DNA from: Sciurus carolinensis | Lineage: Eukaryota; Chordata; Mammalia; Rodentia; Sciuridae | Length of the DNA: 64,000 nt | Assembly (NCBI RefSeq): GCF_902686445.1 | Contig: NC_062215.1 | Coordinates: forward strand, 24,884,750-24,948,749 | Reading direction: 5' to 3' | Shown: positions 33,605 to 60,577 of the stretch, in pieces | Layout: each line of letters begins with the position of its first letter | Numbering within the stretch: the first letter of the stretch is position 1 | The notes under the pieces: generated by a model | Databases searched by the model: none | Told to the model about the DNA's origin: nothing | What the model saw: only the letters and a program-made list of their open reading frames with translations | Made by a program: the position numbers and the translations under genes

Positions 33605-33900
33605 TATAATAACATGGGCTGACATTTGAGCATTTGTCTGGCACAGTGCTGAAGCCCTTTCCAAGATTAACTTCACATTCCAAGGAACAAGATATTTTAT
33701 GGATAAATGGAGGGAAAACTCAGAGAGGTGAGGCATCCTGCCTAAAGTTACACAACTTGCTGGTAAAGCTGGGATTCAAACTCCAGAACCTGTTTTCTTA
33801 TCACTATTGATTCATTTGAGTTTTGCCCAAGTGACTTGTCCAAGGTCATACAGCATGTCAGCAATTCCAATCCAAGCCCATTTGACATTCAATCAATAAT
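33605..33900 (-). mobile_element. MIR (possibly two partial copies)
   Basis: CTGGCACAGTGCTGAAGCCC, AAAGTTACACAACTTGCTGG, then a second GTCCAAGGTCATACAGC at about 33838. Confidence 0.7.
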
Positions 33901-34507
33901 CATGGCCTTTCCACTTTTAAGATTTCTCAGTCTTACATATTTGGGGCCAGATAATTTACTTTGGGACGGGAAGTGTTCTGCACAGTTGTATGTTTAGCAC
34001 CATCCCATGTTTCTACGCACTAGATGCCAATAGCAACTAATCCCACCCCCAGGTTGTGACAACCAATTGACAAATGTCAGATATTAACAGATGTCCCCTG
34101 GCTGAGAGGCAAATTAACACCCAGTGAGAACTAGTGGTTATCAATCTACTGCTTCTCCTGTTAGCTTCTTTTAAGTTACTCAAGTTTGCCTACAGAGCCC
34201 AGGAATCTCAAGGCCAAGGAAAAGGAATGGGACTGAGTTTAGAGTGACAGCTATGTGTTACCAAGGGAGCAATGGATTAACTGGTAATGCTGTTTCACAA
34301 ATGGAACACCATACCCTTTGGGATATTACGTTGGCATCCTTGTGAGGTCACTTGCTCTGGAGGTAATCAAAGAACAGCCCCCAGGGAAGGGATTGCCTTT
34401 TCCTTACTGTGAAGTGCCAGGAATCTATTTTTTTTACCAAGAGGCTGGTAAGAATCTCCCTTTGAGACTTCAATCAGCCTTGGAATTCCTAGACTTAAAA
34501 CCCAAAT
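33901..34507. other. No gene seen
   Basis: Single-copy-looking sequence between ATP5MC1 and UBE2Z. One 69-codon frame without recognisable content. Confidence 0.35.
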
Positions 34508-34726
34508 TGGGCCACATGCATTGGTAAATGCCTGTAATCCCAGCAATTCTGAGGCTGAGGGAGGAGGATCAAAGGTTCAAGGCCAGCCTCAGCAATTTAG
34601 CAAGGCCCTAAGCGACTTAGTGAGACCCTCTCTCAAAAATAAAAAAATAAAAGGGCTAGAGATGTAGCTCAATAGTAAAGTGCCCCTGGATTCAATTCAG
34701 AGTACCAAAAAAAAAAAAAAAAAAAG
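34508..34726 (+). mobile_element. B1-dID SINE
   Basis: GTAATCCCAGCAATTCTGAG to GATTCAATTCAGAGTACC and A tail. Confidence 0.85.
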
Positions 34727-34892
34727 GAAGTGTGGTTGGTAGGATCATGGAGTCCTTAAGGTTCATGGGAGAAAACTTATCCATAATAACATAAGATTCT
34801 TTATCTAGGGTCTATGATCTATAAATGGAACCATTTTGCTTAGTACAAAATATTTATAAGCGAATACAGAAATGCGTTCTTGGGAGAAGTTC

Positions 34893-34983
34893 TTTTTTTT
34901 TTTTTGGCGGTACTGGGGATCGAACTCAGGGCCTTGTGCTTGCAAGGCAAGCACTCAACCAGCTGAGCTATCTCCCCAGCCCC
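34893..34983 (-). mobile_element. ID SINE
   Basis: GGCGGTACTGGGGATCGAAC to CTATCTCCCCAGCCC; AGAAGTTCT on both sides. Confidence 0.9.
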
Positions 34984-35061
34984 ATAGAAGTTCTATTATT
35001 TTTATTCTCAGAGGGCAAAAACCAATTAGAAACCACCACTTCAAGAGTTCAGCATGAAACC

Positions 35062-35330
35062 AGTCACAGTGGTACACACCTGATCCCAACAACTTGGGAT
35101 GCTGAGGCAGGAGGATCACAAGCTCAAGGTTAGTCTGGGCAACTTCAACCCTTTCTCAAAAATAAGAAAGGGGGCTGGGGAGATAGCTCAGCTGGTAGAG
35201 TGCTTGTCTTGCAAGCACAAGGCCCTGAGTTCAATCCCCAGTACCGTGCCAAAAAAAAAAAAAAACCAAGAAAGGACTGGGAATGTAGCTTAGTGGTAAA
35301 GAACCCCTGAGTTGAATCCCCAATATTGCA
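35062..35330 (+). mobile_element. B1-dID SINE with nested ID
   Basis: Outer B1 35062-35165 and outer ID 35275-35330. A near-consensus ID lies between at 35172-35263. Confidence 0.85.
35172..35263 (+). mobile_element. ID SINE (inner)
   Basis: GGGCTGGGGAGATAGCTCAG to TCAATCCCCAGTACC and A tail; AAGAAAGG on both sides. Confidence 0.9.
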
Positions 35331-36164
35331 CAGTAGAAGAGAGTGTTGAGGGACAGCAGTGATCTGAACTCCAGGACACTTGGTAATCTATCCTTTGGAG
35401 AGAGCACTTGCCTTAGTGCTACAGGCAAGGTGCTACCAAATATTGTGGCACCAAGAGATGGCTCGATACAGGGTAGGCCAAAGCTGGGTAGTAGAAGGAG
35501 AATTAGATCCAGGTTCCACTGGGAAGACTGCTCAGATACCAACCTTCAGAGGCCACAGGAGTGGCTCCAGGAAGTACACTTGCCCTCTGGCCAAGCTGCC
35601 TGTGGGGAACAGCCAGGTGTTGCCTTGAAAAAGCTGGCACCAGCAGCACTGCCATCCTACCTGGTGCTCACCTCTCTGGCCCTGCGGCCCCAGATTCAAG
35701 TTCCTGTGGTGACCTGGTTCTTTAAGCAGCTGCCATCCCCTGCAGTCCTTCTCAGGCTTTAACTCAGGTTTTTTTGTGCAATCTTAGTTCAGCCCATCAA
35801 AAAGAAAATGGGATACCTGAGGAGGAAGAGGTAGAGGAAAAATCCTAAAAAGACCTACGGCCAGGGGAAGGGCAACAGGCAACTATGTCCTTATTTCACT
35901 GATGGCGGGCCCTAAAGATACAAAGATAGGTACCCCTGCTTCCAGCCCTAGAGGAAGTCACTGAGTGGCCAGATGAGTAACCAAACCACTAAAATAAAAA
36001 GTGGTATATGCTATAATAAAAGTATGAGTAATCAGCCCTAAGAACCAAAGAGGGAGTAATTAAAAATGACTAATTAATAATAATATGCCTGGAAGTGTTA
36101 AAGACATATTAACATATTCCAGCAAGTCTTGAAGTATGAGTAAGTATAATAAGAGTAAACAGTT
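35331..36164. other. Unassigned sequence with a 139-codon open frame
   Basis: Plus-strand frame 35343-35762 (MLRDSSDLNSRTLGNLSFGE...) is the longest frame outside the genes, CpG promoters and pseudogene. It begins right at the end of a SINE, has a second overlapping 82-codon frame and shows no motif I know. Confidence 0.25.
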
Positions 36165-36300
36165 AATCGAGTATTTGCTTTGGCCAGTCATTAAGCCCAT
36201 TCATTATCACATTATCTCTTTTTAGTAGCTACTATTATTTTCCCAGTTTTGCTAAAGAGGAACTGAGGTTCAGAGAGGTTAAATGACTAGGATTTCTTTA
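36165..36300 (-). mobile_element. MIR
   Basis: TAGCTACTATTATTTTCCCA, GAACTGAGGTTCAGAGAGGT. Confidence 0.7.
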
Positions 36301-36394
36301 AAGAGTAGAGGGAAGATTATTCCAAGTAGGAAAAACAGAAACAAAGGACCAAAGAAGAGACGGGAGATGGGCAAGTGAGGCGTCAGTTATTCGT

Positions 36395-36560
36395 ACAGTG
36401 CTTGCCACTTGACAAAGCACTTCTGGAAATGTCACACTTTATTTTCAGGAAAACCTTGAGTGGTGGGAATTACCATCATGGTACAGATGCAGAAACAGGC
36501 TGTAAAGAAAGAGCGTGGTTCAGAGTAAAAACTTGAACCTCTCTCTTCTGAATCTATTGT
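36395..36560 (-). mobile_element. MIR
   Basis: AAAGCACTTCTGGAAATGTC, TGGTACAGATGCAGAAACAG. Confidence 0.6.
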
Positions 36561-36696
36561 TTGTTAGGCCTCATCATTACCACACCTTGCACTTGAAAAC
36601 AGTGGTGCAGCAGTGAAGAGACACCCTGAGGGATCCTCTCACCCTACACACCATCTTTGGGCATCTCCAGTCTGTAGCTATGCAAGACCTATGGTG

Positions 36697-36900
36697 TATT
36701 TTTTTTTTTTTTTTTTTTAACCAGGGATTGGAATCAGGGGTGCTTAACTACAGCGATATATCCCCAGCCCTTTTTGAGACAGGGTTTTGTTAAATGGCTT
36801 AGGACCCTGCTAAATTGCTGAAGCTAGCTTTGAACTTGAGATTCTCCTGCCTCAGCCTCCCAAATTGCTGGAATTATAACAATGCGCCACTGTGCCCACT
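36697..36900 (-). mobile_element. B1-dID SINE
   Basis: Long T run then GGATTGGAATCAGGGGTGCT. CTATGGTGTATT / CTATGGGGTGTT flank it. Confidence 0.85.
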
Positions 36901-36914
36901 ATGGGGTGTTGTTT

Positions 36915-37290
36915 TTTAATAGTACTAGTGATTGAACCCAGGTGTTTTCTATCACTGAGCTACATCCCCAGCCCTTTTAATTACTATTATTATTAAATTT
37001 TTTTTGATACTAGGGATTGAACTCGGGCACTCAACCACTGAGCCACATCCCCAGCCCTATTTTTAAATTTTATTTAGAGACAGAGTCTCACTGATTTGCT
37101 TAGCATCTCAGTTTTGCTGAGGCTGGCTTTGAACTCTCAATCTTCCTGCCTTAAACTTCCAAGCCCCCAGGATTACAGGCGGGCGGCTCAGCTTAATTTT
37201 TTATTTTGAGACAGGGTCTGGCTAAAAAGCTGAGTTAGACTCAAAATTTATGATCTTCCTGTTCCAGCCTCTCGAATAGCTGGGATTACA
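36915..37290 (-). mobile_element. B1-dID SINE with a nested B1-dID
   Basis: Outer ID part 36915-36980, inner full antisense dimer 37000-37193, outer B1 part 37194-37288 (TTGAGACAGGGTCTGGCTAA). Confidence 0.82.
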
Positions 37291-37301
37291 GCTATTCGAG
37301 A
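37270..37301. repeat. Perfect 13-base inverted repeat at a SINE end
   Basis: Arm TCTCGAATAGCTG (37270-37282), loop GGATTA, arm CAGCTATTCGAGA (37289-37301). It sits where the B1 part should continue outward. Confidence 0.95.
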
Positions 37302-37342
37302 ACTTGTTTTATTCACTTTTAAAAGGATTTCAGGATTTCAGA

Positions 37343-37985
37343 ACTGAGCACAGTGGCACATCCCCATAATCCCAGGAGGGTGAGGCAGAAGAATTACAAA
37401 TTTGCCAGGTGCGAGGGCATTACCTATAATCCCAGTGGCTCTGGAGGATGAGGCAGGAGGATTACAAGTTCAAAGCCAGCCCCAGCAATTTAGCAAGAAC
37501 TTAAACAACTTAGCAAGGCTCTTTATCAAAATTAAAAAATTAAAAAGGGCTGGAGATGTGGCTCAGTGGTTAGGGGCCTCTGAGTTCAATCCCCAGTACC
37601 AAAAAAGAAGGAGGAGGAGGAGAAGGAGGAGGAGAGGAGAGGAGAAGGAGAGAGGAGGGAGGAGATGAAAAGGAGTAGAGGAGGGAGGAAAGAAAAGGAG
37701 GAGAGGAGGGAGGAGAAGAAAAGGAGAAGAGGGAGAAGAAAAGAAGAGGGAGGAGGAGAAAAGAAGGTGAAGAGGGAGAAGAAGAAAAGGAGGAGGAGGA
37801 GAAGAAAAGAAAGAGGAGGAGGAGAAGAAAAGGAGGAGGAGGAAGAGGATGATGATGATGATTACACGCTTGAGGCCAACATGGGCAACTTAGCGAGATC
37901 CTAAAAGGACTGGGGATGTAGATGTGGCTCTGTGGTAAAGCACCCCTGAGGTTACTGAACCATTACCACCACCACCACCACCAAA
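37343..37985 (+). mobile_element. B1-dID SINE split by another B1-dID and a purine tract
   Basis: Outer B1 start 37343-37400; inner dimer 37403-37598 (GCCAGGTGCGAGGGCATTAC to TCAATCCCCAGTACC); purine tract 37600-37855; outer remainder 37860-37960 (TTGAGGCCAACATGGGCAAC, GATGTGGCTCTGTGGTAAAG). Confidence 0.75.
37600..37855 (+). repeat. About 255-base polypurine tract (GGA/GAA-rich)
   Basis: Almost only A and G, with AGGAGG, AGAAAAGG and GGAGAAG motifs, ending in a short GATGATGAT run. It takes the place of the A tail of the inner SINE. Confidence 0.95.
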
Positions 37986-38155
37986 AAAAGTGAACAAACT
38001 ATATAGTTTGAAATAGACATAGATGCACAGCACAACATTCAAAAGGTATGAGAAGGCGATTTCCTTTGGTCCAATTTGTCAGCAACCAAACCATTCAGAG
38101 GCAACCATTGCTGGCAGTTTCTTTTGTATTTTTTCACCAATATTCTGACATCTTT

Positions 38156-38257
38156 TTTTTTTTTTTTTTTTTTTTTTTGGTGGTGCTGGGGATTAAATCC
38201 AGGGCCTTTTTCATGCTAGGCAAGCACTCTACTAACTGAGCTATATCCCCAGCCCCT
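38156..38257 (-). mobile_element. ID SINE
   Basis: T run, then GGTGGTGCTGGGGATTAAAT to CTATATCCCCAGCCCC. TGACATCTTT at 38146-38155 and 38258-38267. Confidence 0.93.
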
Positions 38258-38519
38258 TGACATCTTTATTATAGTAATAAAATGCTACACAAAGAAAACA
38301 TTAAATCGGTATAAACTTGTATATTGGTTAATTTCACTTCATGTTAAGTACCTGATCTGTGTCAAGCCTTGTGCTGGGTTCCCAAATAACACATGACCTG
38401 AGTCTCAAAGATGTGTTTGTTTGTTGGGGGTGGAGAGTGGAATACCAAAGAACCATAATTAGTACAAGGTAAAATATAAGTATGGAAGAGTTCTAAGTAG
38501 TGACAATGTCACAGAGTGG

Positions 38520-38725
38520 TTTGAATTTGCTTTCTGGAGTTAGACGAATTTGGCCTATAGCCCCAGTTATGCCACTTGCTCTCCGAGTGACCTGTGTTAG
38601 TGACTGAACCTCAGTAAGACTGTTTTTCCATCTGTCAGAATAGACTAATAATAGTCCTTACATCATAGGGTTGTTGAAAGAAATAAGACAAAGTAGATAA
38701 AGAACCTGACATTAATCATTCAATA
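38520..38725 (+). mobile_element. MIR
   Basis: GCCACTTGCTCTCCGAGTGA, CTCAGTAAGACTGTTTTTCC, CATCATAGGGTTGTTGAAAG. Confidence 0.75.
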
Positions 38726-39254
38726 ATGTAAAAAAAAAAAAATTGTTTTTATCTCTCAATAAATATTGGCCATTAACATTCTGGTCCACAGTCCATTACT
38801 GGAAATTCACAATACTCTGAAAACCAGATCTAAAAAGAAAAAAATTGGCGGCAAAATGTAATCCAAAGTGAAGCTATTCGTCTTAGTCTGAATATTCATA
38901 TATGTACCCAAATTAGTATGACCATTCCTACAGTTTGCTGCAGAAATATCAGTATATTTGTTTACTGGGTGCTGCCCGACGCCTGCTGAGTGTCTCACTC
39001 TAAATTCTGAAACACATCTGGCAGTACTGGTTTCCAGACATTATAATATATATGTATGTATGTGTATATATAATTTTTTTTAAAGGCCTGTTTTTCTTAG
39101 TCCGCAGGATTATTTTTCACTTTACAGCTCTCTGGAAAGTCCTAAGGAATCCTCGCAGGATTTATTCAGTTCTTGATTCCTGTAGATTAAAGGATTTCTG
39201 GGAAGAAAAAGAACTGAATTTTGGAGTCGGGCCTAATTTTTCTTCCCTTTGACC

Positions 39255-39350
39255 AAGCTCTCTAGATCTGCTTCATTATTCCTAGGGCAATGCCTAGTAA
39301 CAGTGTCTGGCCTTTAGTAGGTCCTTCATAAATATGTTGAATAAACTGAA
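39255..39350 (+). mobile_element. LINE-2 3' end
   Basis: AGTGTCTGGCCTTTAGTAGG, then ATAAATATGTTGAATAAA, the L2 3' terminus. It lies about 250 bases before the UBE2Z CpG island. Confidence 0.6.
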
Positions 39351-39773
39351 AGGAGGTGGCTTTTCATCCGCAGGTTCTGCTCCAGGCAGGGGGCAACGGT
39401 AGCCTGCCCTTGGTGGACGACCGCGCAGGCAGGCAGGATCAATCACAGAGCCTTTCGGACTGAATGGGCGCACAGCGAGCCGACTCCTCCACTCTTAAGA
39501 GTCCTATAGAACAGGATCCCCAGTCCTACCCCTAGGACACGTCTGAGGTCGCACTCGTTAAGGAAGGATACGGCTTTCCCCATCCTCCCATTTTAACTTT
39601 CTTCTCCCCTTTCAACACTCGAAAATGAAACATTCCACGAAGCTAGACTCGCAGCTTCTCCCGCACAGCACTGTAATAGCGCGGGCCCAGAACCCTCTTG
39701 GCCCCGCTACTTCCCCCTCCCCCGCCCTGGAGGACCGTGGGTGGACGCTCTTGCAGAGCGCCTCTCTCTGGTC

Positions 39774-39793
39774 GGGGCGGGGGTGGGCGGAGC
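39774..39793 (+). promoter_or_regulatory. UBE2Z: Sp1-type GC boxes
   Basis: Two adjacent GC boxes, the second reading GGGCGG, suit Sp1/KLF binding at a TATA-less promoter. Confidence 0.6.
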
Positions 39794-39927
39794 CTGCGCC
39801 GCCCAGGCTGTGGAAGCAGAGGGTGGGGACACTCTGGCCCGGCTCTCGGTGGTGCGGGAGCGGGCGGGAGCAGCGGCCGCTCTGGTCGGCGGACGTGCTG
39901 CCGAGCAGTCCCGGAAGCGAAGCAGCG

Positions 39928-57137
<17,210 letters not shown>

Positions 57138-59040
57138 ACCCTGCTCCCTTCTCCCCTCCCCCCACTCGAGTCCCAGCAGAGCCCCTTCCCCCCACCCCAG
57201 GGATGGAGAGGCACTGTGTATCTCCCTCCACACGTGACGTCATTCTGCAAGATGGCAAGAAGCAAGCAAGCTTGGATCCCAGGGTGTGGGAGTGGGGGGC
57301 TATTCCGATCTGACCTCCTTGGCGCTGGAGCACCTGGGGCTGTGTTCATCCTGGATCAGGGCCAAGGTACCTTTACAGGATTACCTAGAACAAGGGCCTC
57401 TGGCAAAACAAAACAACCAACACACCTCTCTGCAGGGCCAGCTCCTTAGAGTTAAAAGACAGAAATTGCAGTTCTAAGAGGGAATGTGCCCAAATGGTTT
57501 ATGGGGGTATCTGGAAGGAAGCTTTGGGGTAGGGGGCTGTTTGACACTTACGCAGTCTGGGTGGTTGTCTGTGTCTGTCTTTATTCTTAAAGCAGGGCTT
57601 CCCATTGCCCTTTTCCTCCCTGCACCCCCCATTATTTCCCATGGGCCAGCATAATTTTGTTTTTCCCTAATTTATAGTCACTGTTCTAGACAGACCAAAG
57701 AGAAGGAACAGTGGTGGAGTCTAGGCTGCTGATCAGTAAGCTTTACCTAGCACCTGAGCACCTTTCTCCCCTACCCCTCATTCCCTTGCCCTTTTAGGTT
57801 TCAGACAGAACGTAAAACAGGACCAGGACTGAACCAGGTCTTGGTGAAGCCTGCACAGGCACCATGAGAAGCCGGAAGTACTGTGTGTTCCCGAAATCAC
57901 TGATTTGAAAAGTTCCCAACACAGGCAGCTGCAGTGTGTATGGGATTAGAGCCACTACATAGAATAGTCTTAAAGATTTTCTTTAGTACTAGTCACAATG
58001 AGGATATTTTCTCTTGGGGGTGGGGTCAGTAGGGGAGACTGATGCTTGTCCTTATTGTATTTTGTTTGGTTGACCTTGTGTATTTTTACCCCAGCCTGTA
58101 GTCCCCTACCTCACTTCAACCCCCAGGGATTTGCGGGGAGCCGGAGTAGCCAATGGCAGAAGGGGATCTGGGCTGGGACTCTAGAGACTCCTTCCCTTCT
58201 CTCCCCTCCCCCTCCCAGCTGCTCTTTGTCACTGGCTCCATGGGTGTTTGCCTGGCTGTGTTGCTTCTCTATTTGTATTTAGCTGCAGTGATCCTTTTAA
58301 CTGGTTGGCTCAGAAAAGTGTTTTAGGCGCCCTATAATACTGGGCATCAAGGGAATTCATCCTTCCCCCTTTTTGCTGTGTTCTCCCCCTACTTCCAGAT
58401 TCTTGCTGTTATGGCCCCTCATGGAGTGTTGGTGATCCATGTGACACAGGGCCCAGTCAGTATCCAGCCATGGGCAGAAGAGAGGATAAAATGTACCTGC
58501 CCTGCCCACTGCTTTTAAGGTCTCTGCCTTATGGATCATGGGACTGCCCTGGGGGGAGTCATGGGTGAGGGGAACAGGGCACAACGGAGAGCATCCTACT
58601 TAGAAGGGCAGGAAGCAGAGGAACTGGGGAGGGAGTGGTACACTTGGGGAACAGAAGTTTTATCTTGGCTATCTGAAGGCTAGGTCTCTTCACATGGAGA
58701 CTGAAAAAGGGACCCTGCTTCCAATGTCCTTCCATTTCCAGAGCTAGCCCAGGGCTGAGAAGAATGCCCTTGGTCTGTGGGTCCAGTGTTGTCTGTCATC
58801 CATCTAATTGTTCCCACTTTGAAGTGACAATCTTCTCCTTGGCCCTGCCATGGGGCAGAGCATGTCTGGCATAGCAGCCTGACTTTTACGCCCTAATCTT
58901 GAGTTGAGGAAATATATGCACAGGAGTCAAAAGAGATGTCTTTATATCTGACTGTACATAAATGAAGTTTTTTTTTTCTTTTTTCTTTTTTTTTTTTTTT
59001 TTTTTTTTGGTGCAATAAAGTTTGTTTTGGCAGAAGGAGG
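57138..59040 (+). other. UBE2Z: UBE2Z 3'UTR (end approximate)
   Basis: About 1.9 kb with no SINE or other young insertion, in contrast to the introns. A T-run (about 58970-59008) lies just before the poly(A) signal. Confidence 0.8.
59014..59019 (+). terminator. UBE2Z: UBE2Z polyadenylation signal AATAAA
   Basis: Canonical hexamer followed at once by a GT-rich element (GTTTGTTTTGG), the usual downstream cleavage context. Confidence 0.85.
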
Positions 59041-59434
59041 AAGCGCCTATGGGTATGGGTGGGGGTTTCTGCAAAGGAAGAATGGGATCATCTCAACCAC
59101 CATGCTCACCTGGGCCTGGATCTGTTAAGGAGATATGCTCAGTGAATAGTCTGGAAGCTGAAGACACGGTGACATGGTGGAGGCAGGACTATTGGTGATT
59201 AGTTCTCTACCTGTTAGGAAAGGAGGGGCTTTTAGAGGGTGGCTGTGGCTCTGGTAGTCAGTGAGCAGACCAGTTTGGCCTCAGTGACTTCCAGAAGTTT
59301 TGAGAAGTGAGCAGTGCTCTGTAACAGAAGTAGTGATGGACCCATGCTACTGCTGGTAAAGAGGATGTCAGCATGGAGAAACCACTGGGATTTTTAGTTT
59401 CATAATACTAAATGAGCACTTCGGAAGAATGAGG

Positions 59435-59530
59435 ACTCAGCTATAAAGTCTGCCTTGTCCCTCACCATCCTTGTTATAGCAGACTCAGCTATAAAGTCTG
59501 CCTTGTCCCTCACCATCCTTGTTATAGCAG
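59435..59530 (+). repeat. 48-base perfect tandem duplication between UBE2Z and SNF8
   Basis: Unit 59435-59482 is repeated exactly at 59483-59530 (starts ACTCAGCTATAAAGTCTGCC, ends TTGTTATAGCAG). Confidence 0.97.
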
Positions 59531-59689
59531 TCTTGCTTCCTGGGGCACAGGCTTTTCCTCTTGGCTGGCCACGTGTGTAGAAGGCATTGTACACACATTA
59601 TGTTCTGCCTGCCTGTACTGTGCAAAGCAGTGATACAGGGAAGTGTGGGCTCTGGTTAATAGACCTAGCTCTTTCTTTGGTGCTGCTTA

Positions 59690-59818
59690 AGCTGGTAGCC
59701 TCTGTCTGGTAAATTACTTTGATTTGTCATCTGTGAAGTTAAGGATACCTATTTTTATTAATGCAAGGATTAAAAATATATATATAAAACAGCACAGGGT
59801 AGGTGTTGAATAAAATTT
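59690..59818 (+). mobile_element. MIR between UBE2Z and SNF8
   Basis: TTGTCATCTGTGAAGTTAAG, then ACAGCACAGGGTAGGTGTTG and AATAAA. Confidence 0.55.
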
Positions 59819-60378
59819 CTACCATTGAATTTAGAGGGTCCTGGTATTCGGTCTAGAGGGAGAGCTAGCAGGGAATTTGAGGACCAAAGTAGTGTTCGCT
59901 ATTCTCTGATTCTCCTCAAATTCTTTTTTCTTTCCTCCAGCTTAGCCACCACTTAACGCTGACTCCAGTTTCCTTCACACTCAGTTGAATCTGTCATAAT
60001 TTAGATCCTCTACAGAGAAAGCTAGAAGAGACTGAATCAGAACTGACTGGTTCACAAGGGTCTGCTAGTGTAGGAACATGGAATAGTGAAGAGTTCTTAA
60101 CTAGCGCAGTGGTAATTTGTTTGATGGCTACAGAAAAAAACTAGACCCTATAGCCAGGAGGTGACCTGCATTCTGGGCCCAGTTCTTCCATGACCTTACA
60201 CATGACCTGCACAAGTCATTTTATATGTGCTTGCTATACTTGTGTTACTCAGGTTCTCCTTATTGGATAAAGGAAGCTTCCTCCAAAAAAGATGCAATGT
60301 GAAGGCACTTTTAAAAAATAAAATATCGGGGGAAGAAAGGAAAACTTGGAACTTCTTTTATAAACAACATTGTCCAGG

Positions 60379-60384
60379 TTTATT
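60379..60384 (-). terminator. SNF8: SNF8 polyadenylation signal AATAAA
   Basis: AATAAA on the minus strand, about 55 bases after the SNF8 stop. It implies a very short 3'UTR ending near 60360, about 1.3 kb from the convergent UBE2Z poly(A) site. Confidence 0.8.
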
Positions 60385-60439
60385 CACCAACAGGTCCTCC
60401 CTCTTCTCCCTGCCTGCTGTGCATCCCTTCAATACTGAG

Positions 60440-60577
60440 TCAGGGGAGGGCTTCTCTGGCCTCCTCAGCTGTAATCTCCTGTGAGTAGAGATCAGTGAAG
60501 AGAGCTGGCAACCAGTAGTGGGCCTCCCCTGGGGCCTGCAAGTCCAGCCAGGCCAGCCCTTCCTTCAACAGGTGTTC
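60440..60577 (-). CDS. SNF8: SNF8 last exon coding part (45 residues and stop)
   Basis: Minus-strand acceptor TCCCTCCAG precedes 60577. Encodes EHLLKEGLAWLDLQAPGEAH, YWLPALFTDLYSQEITAEEA and REALP, then TGA (60442-60440). Confidence 0.96.
   Translation of the reverse strand, partial: EHLLKEGLAWLDLQAPGEAHYWLPALFTDLYSQEITAEEAREALP

Larger units (their letters stand above)
59041..60360. other. UBE2Z-SNF8 convergent intergenic region
   Basis: 1.3 kb between the two poly(A) sites. Contains the 48-base duplication and a MIR, but no SINE of the ID or B1-dID type. Confidence 0.6.

Noticed and set aside
37402..37904. Arg/Lys/Glu-rich open frames
   Set aside because: They are translations of the polypurine tract and SINE sequence.
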